Assembly: GCA_910575035.1 (NCBI GenBank)
Contig: CAJTDL010000036.1
Span: forward strand, 1-46,297
DNA from: Lachnospiraceae bacterium
Lineage (GTDB): Bacteria > Bacillota > Clostridia > Lachnospirales > Lachnospiraceae
Length of the DNA: 46,297 nucleotides
Direction of reading: 5' to 3'
In this document: in pieces, positions 1 through 8,803 of the stretch
How positions within the stretch are numbered: position 1 is the first letter of the stretch
Layout of the letters: every line of letters starts with the position of its first letter
Program-made: the position numbers and the translations under genes
Notes under the pieces: generated by a model
The model's database searches: none
What the model was told of the DNA's origin: nothing
What the model saw: only the letters and a program-made list of their open reading frames with translations

Positions 1-124
1 ACCATTTCACGGGCAGATAACCTTATCTGCTTTGTTTTCATGTCTTAAAACTCTTGTTATCCACATCCACCTCCTGTAAGTCCGGCTCAACCGGACCTTT
101 GTCCTATTGGAATCAAGATTTTGA
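1..124. other. Left-edge non-coding stretch with a hairpin and a possible gene start on the minus strand
   Basis: I recognise no complete gene here. Positions 80-96 form a perfect hairpin, GTCCGG / CCGGAC around a five-base loop, followed by a short T-run. On the minus strand an ATG at 41-39 opens a frame (MKTKQIRLSAR...) that leaves the window, and a strong GGAGGTGG lies further upstream of it, so a minus-strand gene may begin here. The stretch stops abruptly where relaxase-like coding begins near 125-135, which suggests a recombination junction. Gene identity unknown. Confidence 0.3.
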
Positions 125-967
125 ACTTGTTTCGCAATTGCCTATCAGATCCGTCAGGCCATTGACGCCGCCCTGGAGCAGCACCCCTCCACCTTTGAGG
201 ATTTCCTGAAAATTCTGGAAGCGTCCGGTGTGGAAGTCACCCGGCGCGGGAAATCTATCAATTTCCGTGTTCCAGGGCAAAAGAGCCGAACCCGCTGCAA
301 TACGCTAAAAGGAGATTATACTGAACAGGCAATACGGGAAAGGATCGCCGGAACCTATATTCCCTCTGTTCAGCCCAAACGGTCCAATTCTTCGGTGAGG
401 ATGCTGATTGATATTGACGCCGCAATGCGGGCCGGTAAAGGTGCCGGTTATGAGCGTTGTGCCAAAGTGTTCAATGTGAAGCAGCTTGCGAAAGCTGTGG
501 CTTACCTGAAAGAGCATGGGGATATGAGCTATGAGGACCTTCAAGCAAAGGCCCAGGCTACGACTTCCCGGTTTAATGAGCTTTCCACGCAGATCAAGGA
601 TATGGAAAGCCGTTTATCTCAAAATGGAGAATTGCAGAAACAGATCGTCAATTACTCTAAGACGAGATCTGTCTACATTGCGTATCGAAAAGCCGGTTAC
701 AGCAAAAAATTCCGGGCCGAGCATGAGGCTGACATCCTGATCCACCAGGCAGCGAAGAAATATTTTGACAGCCTGGGAGTGGAGAAGCTGCCTACCGTAA
801 AGACTCTGCGGGAAGAATATGCCGAAGTGCTGGAGGCCAAGAGAAAAGCCTATGCGGAATATAAGCAGGTACGGGAAGAAATGCGGGAGCTGCAGAATGT
901 GAAGGCCAATATTGACTATCTGCTGGGACCGTCTGCGGAAAGGAAACAGGAAAAAGAACATTCATAA
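125..967 (+). pseudogene. Relaxase/mobilisation nuclease, C-terminal half only (Tn1549-like)
   Basis: The frame is open from 125, just after an in-frame TGA at 122-124, to the stop at 967. The product (about 280 aa) matches the C-terminal part of Tn1549-type relaxases: an 'IRQAIDAALEQ' segment, the 'GVEVTRRGKSINF' region, 'KGDYTEQAIRERIAGTY', then a long charged coiled-coil tail. The catalytic N-terminal domain with the Tyr and the HxDxxHxH motif is absent. A GTG at 230 could serve as a start but lies mid-domain, so it is not the native start. Upstream sequence is unrelated, so I read this as a 5'-truncated gene. In intact elements the relaxase precedes cargo genes, as it does here. It cannot nick oriT without its catalytic half. 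Confidence 0.75.
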
Positions 968-1121
968 GCATATATGGAAATTATTCAGAAAATTTGATAT
1001 ACTTATTGGCGTGTCTGTGTGGAGTCTACTGCCTTACTTGACAAAGTTTCTCGTTATCCATGGAAAATTCATATACATGACACATTGGAATGCTAATATC
1101 TAAATAAAAAAGGGTGATGAA

Positions 1122-1787
1122 ATGGCAAACTTATTGATAGTAGAAGATGATGTCCTGACAAACGAATCTGTTTGTGAGTATTTGCAGGATATGGGCCACA
1201 TCGTGTTTTCAGCATACGATGGAGAACAGGCTTTAGAGTTGTTCAATAGCAAAGAGATAGACCTGGTTGTTTTGGACATCATGCTTCCCCAAATAAACGG
1301 TCTGAATGTTTTGAAAAAGATTCGTCAGGCAAGCAGCATACCAATTCTTATGCTCACAGCGATGGACGACATGGATACACAGATTATGAGTTTTGACAAT
1401 CTGGCAGATGATTATGTAACGAAACCGTTTTCCATCGTTTTACTGGGAAAAAGGATTACGGCGCTTCTTCGGCGTATTGGAAAAACGGGACCAGCAAATA
1501 TTTGGAGTTATAAAGATATTATAGTGGACTTCTCCGGCTTTTCAGCAGAAAAGGCAGGAAAGCTGATTGATATTTCACCCAAAGAAGTGCAGTTGCTGAA
1601 AATTCTGGTGGATCATACAGGAGTTGTGTTGACCAGAGATCAAATTCTCGATTCTATTTGGGGGACAGATGTTCCATTGAATGATAGGACGATTGACACA
1701 TATATCGGCAGACTTCGTAAAAAGTTAGGATTGGACTGTATTGTAACAGTAAAGGGAATCGGCTATAAATTTGAGGCTGTGCGATGA
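1122..1787 (+). CDS. OmpR-family response regulator
   Basis: This is a 221-aa DNA-binding response regulator. The receiver domain (about residues 1-115) has acidic residues at 8-10, the phospho-acceptor Asp52 in 'LVVLDIMLP' and Lys101 in 'TKPF'. A winged-helix effector domain follows (about 125-221), ending in 'GIGYKFE'. The start has an RBS-like GGGTGATGA just upstream. The gene overlaps the following kinase by ATGA (1784-1787), so the pair is translationally coupled. Neighbouring FtsX permeases, an ABC ATPase and lipoproteins suggest it senses antimicrobial peptide or envelope stress through its partner kinase and controls the transporter. It resembles the VanR/BceR class, but the ligand cannot be told from sequence. 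Confidence 0.93.
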   Translation: MANLLIVEDDVLTNESVCEYLQDMGHIVFSAYDGEQALELFNSKEIDLVVLDIMLPQINGLNVLKKIRQASSIPILMLTAMDDMDTQIMSFDNLADDYVTKPFSIVLLGKRITALLRRIGKTGPANIWSYKDIIVDFSGFSAEKAGKLIDISPKEVQLLKILVDHTGVVLTRDQILDSIWGTDVPLNDRTIDTYIGRLRKKLGLDCIVTVKGIGYKFEAVR

Positions 1788-3232
1788 AACTATTTCCAAA
1801 AACTTTTTGTTATACCCTTATGTTAATGATTATCATTACGTTAATTGGGCATGGGTTGATGTATTTTCTGATACCTGCTTTTTATACAAACCAAAAAGAA
1901 AGTCTTGCGGAAAGCATAGGGGAGGAAATAATACAGCAGCTTCAACAATCCTCAGAATTATCGGAAGATAAGGTTTTGGAGCGGTATGCTAAGAATAAGG
2001 CATTTGTGAACTTGACCTGCGGAGATAAACAGTATGTCTATGGTTCTTTTTATATTGAAGATGCCCTGAATGGAAACGGGAAAGATTATTCTTTTCAAGC
2101 CTCTCCCGGAGATCAAGCGAATGATGCTCAGTCTAATGTTACGGGCGCTGAACAAGGGATTGATGGCCTGGCTCCCTACTTAACAGCACAATTTGTAAAG
2201 CGGGAATTTTCGTTTCAAAATGCAGATAACGAAGATTGTACGTTGCTTATTCTTGTTACATTGCAGCCGGTAAATGAAACAAAAGGCATTGTTCTTGAGA
2301 TCCTTCCTATTAACTTGTTGATTTGCTTTATTATTTCTGCTATTGTGGCGTTTTTGTATTCCAGACGGCTTTCTACACCAATCAAGAAAATATCAGAAAC
2401 TACAGAGCAAATGAGGTTATTAAAGAGAAATGCTGTCTGTGAAATTCGCACAAAGGATGAGATCGGACAGTTATCTCAAAATATCAACGCACTTTATAAG
2501 GAACTTTTGACATCAATAGATCATCTGCACGCAGAAATCGCCCATGTTAGCGAAGTGGAGCAATCAAAAATAGACTTCATGCGAGCTGCTTCGCATGAGT
2601 TGAAAACGCCTGTATCGGCAGTTTGCACTATGCTGGACAGCATGATCTTAGGTGTGGGGAAATTTGAAGATACAGATACTTATCTCCCTGTATGCAAAGA
2701 AAAAATGCTGCAGCTTTCTTCTATGATCCAAGAGGTGCTTGACGCCTCTAAATTGACTGGACAGCCAGAAGAACCTATCAAGAAAGTCCAGCTTTCTGAG
2801 TTGCTCCATGAGGTCTGTAATTCCTACCGCTTGATTGCAGATTCAAAGGGAATTGTATTTTATATTGAAACAGAAAAAGCCGGAGTGGTTCATATTCCGG
2901 TCAAAGCTGTAAAGCGGGCAATCTCCAATGTTATCTCTAATGCTGTGAATTATACAAACAGTGGTGGAAAAGTCTCTGTTATCTGTTCAGAAGGCACGAT
3001 CATAGTAGAAAATGAATGCGTCCCGATTTCAGAGAAAGACCTAAATCATTTGTTTGAAGCGTTTTACCGGCCTGATTATTCTCGCAGCAGGGAAACTGGT
3101 GGAAATGGCCTTGGATTATATATCACCCATAAACTTTTGGATACTTACAAAATCCCTTACTCCTTTATGCCGTATGAGCATGGAATGAGATTTACAATAA
3201 ACTGCCCCACAAATAACCGCTTCGTAAAATGA
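1784..3232 (+). CDS. Sensor histidine kinase
   Basis: This 482-aa membrane kinase is the partner of the response regulator it overlaps. TM1 spans about residues 8-32. An extracytoplasmic domain of about 130 aa follows, then TM2 (about 172-192), a HAMP linker, a HisKA domain with the phospho-accepting His271 in 'RAASHELKTPV', and a HATPase domain with the N-box 'ISNVISNAVNYTNSG' and the G-box 'GGNGLGLYI'. The sizeable external domain suggests direct ligand sensing, unlike Bce-type intramembrane kinases, which have almost none. It ends 131 bp before the first lipoprotein gene. The stimulus is unknown; a peptide or cell-wall signal is inferred from the adjacent transporter. Confidence 0.93.
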   Translation: MKLFPKTFCYTLMLMIIITLIGHGLMYFLIPAFYTNQKESLAESIGEEIIQQLQQSSELSEDKVLERYAKNKAFVNLTCGDKQYVYGSFYIEDALNGNGKDYSFQASPGDQANDAQSNVTGAEQGIDGLAPYLTAQFVKREFSFQNADNEDCTLLILVTLQPVNETKGIVLEILPINLLICFIISAIVAFLYSRRLSTPIKKISETTEQMRLLKRNAVCEIRTKDEIGQLSQNINALYKELLTSIDHLHAEIAHVSEVEQSKIDFMRAASHELKTPVSAVCTMLDSMILGVGKFEDTDTYLPVCKEKMLQLSSMIQEVLDASKLTGQPEEPIKKVQLSELLHEVCNSYRLIADSKGIVFYIETEKAGVVHIPVKAVKRAISNVISNAVNYTNSGGKVSVICSEGTIIVENECVPISEKDLNHLFEAFYRPDYSRSRETGGNGLGLYITHKLLDTYKIPYSFMPYEHGMRFTINCPTNNRFVK

Positions 3233-3363
3233 AGTTATCTCAACGTACCAATACAAAGAGGACTTCATTAAACAAGATAGGGTTGACCCATTGATAAAAT
3301 GGAGGTGTATGGTGTATTTATCCGCTATACAGAAGTTCTAATATAAAATAAGGAGAGATTACA

Positions 3364-3882
3364 TTGAGATACACAAAAATCATCATTAAACTATTCTGTT
3401 TGACTTTGGTTTTTACATTGGTATTATCTGCCTGTGGAAATTCCTCATATAATGACCGCAATTCCATCCTTTCTAACGAGGACAGCTATACCTATCAAAA
3501 ATGTGTGGACACCGGAAGTACGGACACTTCTCTGAAAAGAGAATTTCAAGGGTTCAATGGAAAAGATACCATCTGGATGCTCGATGCCCAAGAAGATGCT
3601 TCTATTTCCCTTGCCCTTTCGACAAATCTGTCCAGCGGAAAATTCAAAGTGCTGCTTGTCTCCGAGGAGAAGGAAATTTCCACTCTTTTAGAAGGTGATG
3701 GTACACAGAATACATCCATTGATTTGGAGAAAGGTACGGCAAGAATCATACTTGTTGGGGATGGCACAAGCGGATCGTGTGAAATCACTTTAAGCGATAT
3801 AAGCAATGTAAGTGTGGATTCACTCTCTGATGGCTTAGATTCCGAAGAATGGATGGATGATTTTTATAATGATTGGACGTAA
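3364..3882 (+). CDS. Putative lipoprotein, copy 1
   Basis: This 172-aa exported protein begins at TTG (3364), chosen because AAGGAG precedes it and the N-terminus is a textbook lipoprotein signal: basic residues, a hydrophobic core, then lipobox LSAC with Cys24. The mature part is acidic and beta-rich, containing 'CVDTGSTDTSLKR' and ending in an acidic tail. I do not recognise a named domain. A close paralogue lies at 7090-7608; the two share most residues after the signal peptide. Its place between the two-component system and the permeases suggests a surface accessory of the transporter. A terminator follows at 4018-4049. Confidence 0.8.
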   Translation: MRYTKIIIKLFCLTLVFTLVLSACGNSSYNDRNSILSNEDSYTYQKCVDTGSTDTSLKREFQGFNGKDTIWMLDAQEDASISLALSTNLSSGKFKVLLVSEEKEISTLLEGDGTQNTSIDLEKGTARIILVGDGTSGSCEITLSDISNVSVDSLSDGLDSEEWMDDFYNDWT

Positions 3883-4017
3883 AATAGAACGACCCATGGA
3901 GTGTTTTGACTTCCTGATTTGAATATTCATGAGACAATCAGGCTATAAGTGATTAGCTACCGCACGATGGCAAAAAAGCTGTCGTACAGCAGCTATACTG
4001 ACACGCTTATTTGATCT

Positions 4018-4049
4018 GGCGGTGGCTTTTTAGAGCCGCCGCCTTTTTT
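4018..4049 (+). terminator. Rho-independent terminator after lipoprotein copy 1
   Basis: GGCGGTGGCT (4018-4027) pairs with AGCCGCCGCC (4034-4043), a ten-base stem with one G-T wobble, and is followed directly by six T residues. It separates the regulatory and lipoprotein transcription unit from the permeases. The rest of the gap 3883-4187 holds only the direct repeats listed next and the RBS of the permease. Confidence 0.85.
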
Positions 4050-4102
4050 GCCGAAAGACCAAGAAAACGAAAAATCTGTTTATCAATATACAGACAGTGT
4101 TT

Positions 4103-4121
4103 TGACAACTCCATGACAACT
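4103..4121 (+). promoter_or_regulatory. Direct repeat TGACAACT, possible response-regulator box
   Basis: Two identical octamers TGACAACT start at 4103 and 4114, an 11-bp period, 67-85 bp upstream of the permease start. OmpR/PhoB-type regulators commonly bind as head-to-tail dimers to repeats with this spacing. This is the best candidate site for the regulator encoded at 1122-1787. No confident -10 is visible at the right distance, so the promoter itself is not assigned. Confidence 0.4.
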
Positions 4122-4187
4122 ATGTTCCATACCCATGAGAAATATGCCTGCTAAAATACTGAAAAACAAAGCAAAGGAGGCACTTCT

Positions 4188-5621
4188 ATGAATGTGGGAA
4201 AAAGGACAATTTTGTATCTTGTCCGAAAATGGAGCAAGACGCTCTTGCTGTTTATGATTTTCTTAGTCGTAGGTACACTTGTAATTTCCGGGGTATCTAT
4301 TCGCAAGGCCGCTGACCAGGCGGCTGCAAATGTGCGTCAGTCTTTAGGCGGTGGATTTGTCATGAAAGAAGATCACAGCGACCAGAGCAAATATGAACGC
4401 CGTGATCTTGGGAACGGTTCCTATGCGATGGCGTATGTGGGAGAATCCCTGACAAAAGAAATTGCGGATAAAGTGGCAGAGGTTCCCGGCGTAAGCGGAT
4501 ATAATGCAGAGAATATTGGCCCCGCAAATCTGAAAACGATGGATGGCGAGTATTTGAAGTTAAAGAGTATTGAAGGAAGTATGTTTGCCAATGAGCCGGT
4601 ACTGAGTAAACAGGCAAATATTTATGGCTACACCAATACAGCGGAAGCTGATATGTTTACTGGTGGCAGCCTTGAGTTGATTGAAGGACGCCAGATTACC
4701 AGCGAGGATCACAACGCTGTGCTGATCCATAAAGAGTTGGCGGAATCAAACAATCTGAAATTAGGCGACCAATTTGTAATCGCTATGAATCCACAAATTA
4801 CAGGCGGAGATGAAGAAGCTGGAAAATTGCAAGAAACAGTTACCATTGTCGGTATCTTTGATTCTAAGATAACACAACAAGTTTCCATGTTTTCAACACC
4901 GGGAGATTTGCTGGAAAATACAGTTTTGATGGATGTGGAAACAAGCGTAGAACTGTTATCCTGGTCATCTGAGGGCTATTACAAAGTTCATTATCAGGTA
5001 GATGATCCGGCTAAGTTGGACAGTATTATGGAAGATGTAAGAAATCTGGATTCCATAGATTGGGATTGTTTTACGTTGGCCGAAGAAAATAAATCCTACG
5101 AATCTGCAGCTTTGCCGCTGGACAATCTGGGAGGTTTGATTACGACGCTTATTGTGATTACTACAGTCATAAGCGTTGCCATATTAGTTTTGCTTCTGAC
5201 CATGTGGACAAAGAGCCGTACTCATGAAACCGGAATCTTACTTTCTATTGGTATTAGTAAGGCAAAGATTTTAATGCAACATCTGGCCGAGGTTCTTATT
5301 GTTGCCGTATTAGCGTTCAGCCTTTCTTTTTTTGCCAGTACAGCAGTTGCACAAGGAATGGGAAATGCTCTCTTGGACACCGATACCACTAATTCTGTTA
5401 CACAAGAACCGGAGATTGGTGAGGATGGTTCCTTTGGTTATACGTTGCCTGAAATCCCTACAAACACAACATCTGTCACTGAATTGACAGTCACAGTTGT
5501 GCCACAAACACTGTTTTGGGTGTTTGGTATTGGTGGGGTGCTGATTATAGCCTCCGTAACGGTAGCTTCTATTCCGATTTTCCGTTTGAAGCCCAAAGAG
5601 CTGCTTGGAAAGATGGATTAG
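4188..5621 (+). CDS. FtsX-type ABC transporter permease 1
   Basis: This 477-aa permease has four predicted membrane segments: one near the N-terminus (about residues 15-37) and three in the C-terminal FtsX domain (about 315-340, 365-392 and 440-467). A large extracytoplasmic MacB-like core lies between TM1 and TM2. The motif 'SRTHETGILLSIGISKAKI' is the conserved FtsX coupling region that contacts the ATPase. The start follows AAAGGAGG. It pairs with a homologous permease 11 bp downstream, implying a heterodimer served by the ATPase at 7625-8329. Likely role is export or removal of peptides or lipid-linked compounds; substrate inferred only. Confidence 0.88.
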   Translation: MNVGKRTILYLVRKWSKTLLLFMIFLVVGTLVISGVSIRKAADQAAANVRQSLGGGFVMKEDHSDQSKYERRDLGNGSYAMAYVGESLTKEIADKVAEVPGVSGYNAENIGPANLKTMDGEYLKLKSIEGSMFANEPVLSKQANIYGYTNTAEADMFTGGSLELIEGRQITSEDHNAVLIHKELAESNNLKLGDQFVIAMNPQITGGDEEAGKLQETVTIVGIFDSKITQQVSMFSTPGDLLENTVLMDVETSVELLSWSSEGYYKVHYQVDDPAKLDSIMEDVRNLDSIDWDCFTLAEENKSYESAALPLDNLGGLITTLIVITTVISVAILVLLLTMWTKSRTHETGILLSIGISKAKILMQHLAEVLIVAVLAFSLSFFASTAVAQGMGNALLDTDTTNSVTQEPEIGEDGSFGYTLPEIPTNTTSVTELTVTVVPQTLFWVFGIGGVLIIASVTVASIPIFRLKPKELLGKMD

Positions 5622-5632
5622 GAGGTCACATA

Positions 5633-6955
5633 ATGAACACTTTAAGCAGAGCCTTTTTATCAGTACACCGTAAAAAGGGAAAAAGCATTGTGTTGTTCAT
5701 GGTGCTGCTTGTCGTTTCAACCTTTGTTTTGGTAGGGCTTTCGATTAAATATTCTGCCGATACAGCAGCACAAGAACTAAGGCACTCTCTTGGTGGTAGT
5801 TTTGGGTTAGTGGTGGACAAATCTAAATCTGAAAACTTTATAGCCAGTGAAAATCAAAGCAGTGGTGTTCAATATGTCGGTGCGCCGTTAGATGATTCTG
5901 TGATTGAAGAAGTCTTAAAAACTCCTAATATTGAAAGCTACAATGCTTCTCAAATTGGAGAGGCAATACTGACCAATGCCAATGGAGAATATCTGGAACT
6001 GGTAGAGACCAATAATCAATACGATGATGATGAAACATTACTTCATACTGTTACCAGTGAAATGAATACGGACTCTGAAAAAAGCATGTTTTTTTCAAAA
6101 GGAACCTTTCAGATCACCGAAGGGCGTCACATTCTGCCGACAGATGAAAATGTTGTTCTCATAAGTAAAGAACTTGCAGGACTTAACAATTTAGAAGTTG
6201 GAGATCAAATCTGGCTTCAATCTTCGCAAGAAAAAACATCCAGCCCCTTCTCTATTGTAGGTATCTACGAAATCAAGGAACCACAACTTAATGCGGGGCT
6301 TGTACCGCCACCCTCTCTTTATCAGAACCGAATTTTCATTGACGATTCCAATGGGGAATCAGGAGAATATCAACGACTGGAATTTTATGTGAAAGATCCG
6401 GCTCAGCTTAGTAATACCATTGAATCTGCAAAAGAAAACGCCAATATTGCATGGGATGATTTTGCGGTAGAAACTGCCGATGAAGAATATCAGCGAACAG
6501 CGGCACCTTTGGAAAATATGTCTGCCCTGGTATCGTCCTTGTTGACCTGCTTAATTATTGGCAGTGCCCTGGTGTTGTCTTTAATTCTAAGTCTTTGGAT
6601 TAAGGGCCGTATTCATGAAACAGGTATATTGCTGGCTATGGGATACCGAAAGACGCAGATATTTCTGCAACATTTTGCAGAGGTCATGATGATCGCTGCG
6701 CTGGCATTTGGCATTTCTTTCTTTGCTGGCCAAGTCGTTGCGGATGTAACGGGTGATCTTCTCCTGCAAAATGTCTCCGCGCAAACCGAAACAATCGCCA
6801 GCGATACCGCCTCTTCTCTGGAAGTGGAAATAACTGTTCGTAACTTTGCGGCTGTTTGTGGAATTGGAACCTTAGTTGTAGCCTTCTCTGTGGGAATGTC
6901 TAACATCCCAGTGTTTCGCTTACAGCCCAAAGAGATATTAAGCAAAATGAGCTAA
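5633..6955 (+). CDS. FtsX-type ABC transporter permease 2
   Basis: This 440-aa permease is a paralogue of the gene just upstream, with the same plan: TM1 about residues 18-40, an external MacB-like core, and three C-terminal TMs. The coupling motif 'KGRIHETGILLAMGYRK' matches permease 1. I start it at the ATG at 5633, 11 bp after the previous stop and behind GGAGG; a longer frame back to 5516 overlaps permease 1 and has no RBS. Tandem paralogous permeases with one ATPase are typical of heteromeric MacB-like peptide exporters. Next comes a damaged ATPase start rather than the expected intact ATPase. Confidence 0.88.
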   Translation: MNTLSRAFLSVHRKKGKSIVLFMVLLVVSTFVLVGLSIKYSADTAAQELRHSLGGSFGLVVDKSKSENFIASENQSSGVQYVGAPLDDSVIEEVLKTPNIESYNASQIGEAILTNANGEYLELVETNNQYDDDETLLHTVTSEMNTDSEKSMFFSKGTFQITEGRHILPTDENVVLISKELAGLNNLEVGDQIWLQSSQEKTSSPFSIVGIYEIKEPQLNAGLVPPPSLYQNRIFIDDSNGESGEYQRLEFYVKDPAQLSNTIESAKENANIAWDDFAVETADEEYQRTAAPLENMSALVSSLLTCLIIGSALVLSLILSLWIKGRIHETGILLAMGYRKTQIFLQHFAEVMMIAALAFGISFFAGQVVADVTGDLLLQNVSAQTETIASDTASSLEVEITVRNFAAVCGIGTLVVAFSVGMSNIPVFRLQPKEILSKMS

Positions 6956-6972
6956 ATGGAGGATTTAAGATT

Positions 6973-7089
6973 ATGAGCATTTCGGAATTACCAGAATTGT
7001 CAAATTCATTTGATAAAAAAAGCAGCTCCCAAATCGGAGCGGGAAAAAGGTATGCCGTTTCCGGCCTTTCTGGATGTGGAAAGACTACT
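6973..7089 (+). pseudogene. Remnant of an ABC ATPase N-terminus, fused to lipoprotein copy 2
   Basis: From an ATG with a good RBS (ATGGAGGATTTAAG) the frame encodes 39 residues that begin MSISEL and end in a Walker A, 'GLSGCGKTT'. That matches the first 45 residues of the intact ATPase at 7625 (MSILEF... 'GPSGCGKTT') with an internal loss of a few residues. The frame then runs without a stop into the lipoprotein start at 7090. I infer that an ATPase gene once followed the permeases and was replaced after its P-loop when the lipoprotein was copied in. If translated as one 211-aa chain, the prefix would bury the signal peptide. Confidence 0.65.
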
Positions 7090-7608
7090 ATGAAGCGCAC
7101 AAGAAGAATAGTTATGCTGCTTTGTTCGGCTCTGATTTTCACATTGATCTTATCTGCCTGTGGAAATTCCTCATATAATGATCGCAACTTGATCCTTTCT
7201 AATGAGGATAGTTATACCTACCAAAAATGTGTAGACACCGGAAGTACGGACACTTCTCTGAAAAGAGGATTTCAAGGGTTCAACGGAAAAGACACCATTT
7301 GGATGCTCAATGCAGCAGAAGATACATCTATTTCTATTGACCTTTCGGCAGATTTGTCCAGCGGTAAATTCAAAGTCCTGCTTGTTTCCGAGGACAATAA
7401 AATTACCACCCTTTTAGAAGGTGATGATACGCAAAGCACTTCCGTCGATTTGAAAAAGGGTACAGCAAGAATCATACTTGTTGAGGATGGCACAAGCGGA
7501 TCGTGTGAAATCACTTTAAGCGATATAAACAATGTAAGCGTGGATTCTCCTTCTGGGGGCTTAGATTCCGAAGAATGGATGAACGATTTTTTTGATGACT
7601 GGATGTAA
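7090..7608 (+). CDS. Putative lipoprotein, copy 2
   Basis: This 172-aa protein has the same length as copy 1 (3364-3882), with lipobox LSAC and Cys24. The mature halves are nearly collinear without gaps, sharing 'NSSYNDRN', 'CVDTGSTDTSLKR', 'GKDTIWML' and 'TSGSCEITLSDI'. I choose ATG 7090 because it restores the signal peptide; GGAAAG lies 10 bases upstream as a weak RBS. The frame is also open back to 6973, giving a possible fusion with an ATPase remnant. The ATPase gene at 7625 follows after 16 bp. Function unknown; probably a transporter-associated surface lipoprotein. Confidence 0.7.
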   Translation: MKRTRRIVMLLCSALIFTLILSACGNSSYNDRNLILSNEDSYTYQKCVDTGSTDTSLKRGFQGFNGKDTIWMLNAAEDTSISIDLSADLSSGKFKVLLVSEDNKITTLLEGDDTQSTSVDLKKGTARIILVEDGTSGSCEITLSDINNVSVDSPSGGLDSEEWMNDFFDDWM

Positions 7609-7624
7609 GGAGATGTATGTTGAT

Positions 7625-8329
7625 ATGAGCATTTTAGAATTTTCCAATTTGAAATATAGTTATGACGGCAAGCAGCCTGTCCTTCGGGGCGTGAGCGGAC
7701 AACTGGAACAGGGCAAACTCTACGCAATCCTGGGTCCTTCCGGCTGCGGTAAGACCACCCTGCTCTCCCTGATCGGTGGTCTGGATAGCCCCAGCAACGG
7801 CCAAATTTGTTTTGAAGGACAAGATATTGCCAAAACCGGTTTGTCTAATCATCGGAAAAACCATGTGGCATTTATCTTTCAGGCGTATAACCTGATCGAC
7901 TATCTGACCCCCGCAGAGAATGTATCGCTGACCTCCAAGCTGCCGCCGTTGCCCATTCTGGAGCGCCTGGGCCTGACGAAAGAAGAAGCCAAGCGAAATG
8001 TGCTGAAACTCTCCGGCGGCCAGCAGCAGCGTGTAGCCATCGCCCGTGCCTTGGCAAGCGAGGCTCCGGTGATCCTGGCCGATGAGCCTACCGGCAATCT
8101 GGACGAGGACACTGCCCAGGACATCACGGAAATTCTCAAAGAGAGCGCCCACAAGATGAACAAGTGTGTGGTGGTCGTTACCCACTCCAATGAGCTGGCG
8201 AAGCAGGCCGATGTGGTGTTCCGGCTGAAAAAAGGTGAGCTGCAGGTGCTAGAGCGTACTCAGGATGGAAACGCCCAACCCCAATGCCGCAGAAACAATG
8301 CTCCCCGCAACGAGAGGAGGGCAAGATGA
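7625..8329 (+). CDS. ABC transporter ATP-binding protein (MacB/LolD type)
   Basis: This 234-aa ATPase is presumed to energise the two FtsX permeases upstream. Walker A 'GPSGCGKTT' is at residues 37-45. The Q-loop region has 'FQAYNLID', the signature is '[15 protein letters not shown]', and Walker B is '[12 protein letters not shown]', followed by the H-loop 'VVVTHS'. I start at ATG 7625 because MSILEF is the family N-terminus; AAGGAG lies 13 bp upstream, and ATG 7613 is an alternative. Its stop overlaps the next start as ATGA. From about here to 8736 the DNA is visibly GC-richer than the AT-rich genes around it, suggesting a separate origin. Confidence 0.92.
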   Translation: MSILEFSNLKYSYDGKQPVLRGVSGQLEQGKLYAILGPSGCGKTTLLSLIGGLDSPSNGQICFEGQDIAKTGLSNHRKNHVAFIFQAYNLIDYLTPAENVSLTSKLPPLPILERLGLTKEEAKRNVLKLSGGQQQRVAIARALASEAPVILADEPTGNLDEDTAQDITEILKESAHKMNKCVVVVTHSNELAKQADVVFRLKKGELQVLERTQDGNAQPQCRRNNAPRNERRAR

Positions 8330-8736
8330 TGGACGAGTTTTCTAAGCCCTCCAAAAAGGGCAGCATCCTCGCTGTGGCCTGCTACGTTTTTGCTGTGGTG
8401 CTGTTGATTACGGCCTTTATTTCCTTGGCGGCTTGTCATCAAAACATTTCCCGGCAGCTTGAGCAGGGCGTCCCTGTGCAGGGAAATGAACTGGCCATTG
8501 TGAATCTCTACTTAACAAGCTGTGTGCAGTATTTTGCCTTTGCCGCCGCCATGGTGTTTTGCGGCAAGGCTGCCCGCAGGGGGCTGGCAATCCAGAGCGA
8601 AGCGCCGGTACAGGTCACGCCCTATATGCTCAACGCCTCGGCAGAGGCCATCGGTCCCGATTATGCCGAGGAAGTTAAGCCGGAGGATGAAGATACGGAT
8701 TTTGAGGCTTGGGGATTTCGGGAAAAGGAAGAATAA
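8326..8736 (+). CDS. Small membrane protein coupled to the ABC ATPase
   Basis: This 136-aa protein starts at ATG 8326, overlapping the ATPase stop (ATGA) behind GAGGAGGG; the frame is open further upstream but lies inside the ATPase gene. It has two hydrophobic segments (about residues 14-36 and 60-80), the second containing 'FAFAAAMVFCG', and an acidic C-terminal tail. No named family is evident to me. Translational coupling to the ATPase and shared high GC indicate that the two moved together, so it is probably an accessory subunit of the transporter. Confidence 0.7.
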   Translation: MMDEFSKPSKKGSILAVACYVFAVVLLITAFISLAACHQNISRQLEQGVPVQGNELAIVNLYLTSCVQYFAFAAAMVFCGKAARRGLAIQSEAPVQVTPYMLNASAEAIGPDYAEEVKPEDEDTDFEAWGFREKEE

Positions 8737-8803
8737 AAATCGACTGTAAAGAAGGATAGCTCAGATTCTTTTTGATTGACACTGAGGAACAGGGGGTGAT
8801 AGT

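Noticed and set aside
80-96. Hairpin GTCCGG/CCGGAC as terminator of a gene to the left
   Set aside because: No coding frame on the plus strand ends before it inside the window and the T-run is short.
1011-1121. Promoter TTGACA near 1039 for the response regulator
   Set aside because: TTGACA at 1039-1044 is clear but no -10 box lies at 16-18 bases; I could not assign a promoter.
7634-8185. Minus-strand frame of 183 codons opposite the ABC ATPase
   Set aside because: Explained by the high GC of the ATPase gene; the ATPase motifs are unambiguous on the other strand.
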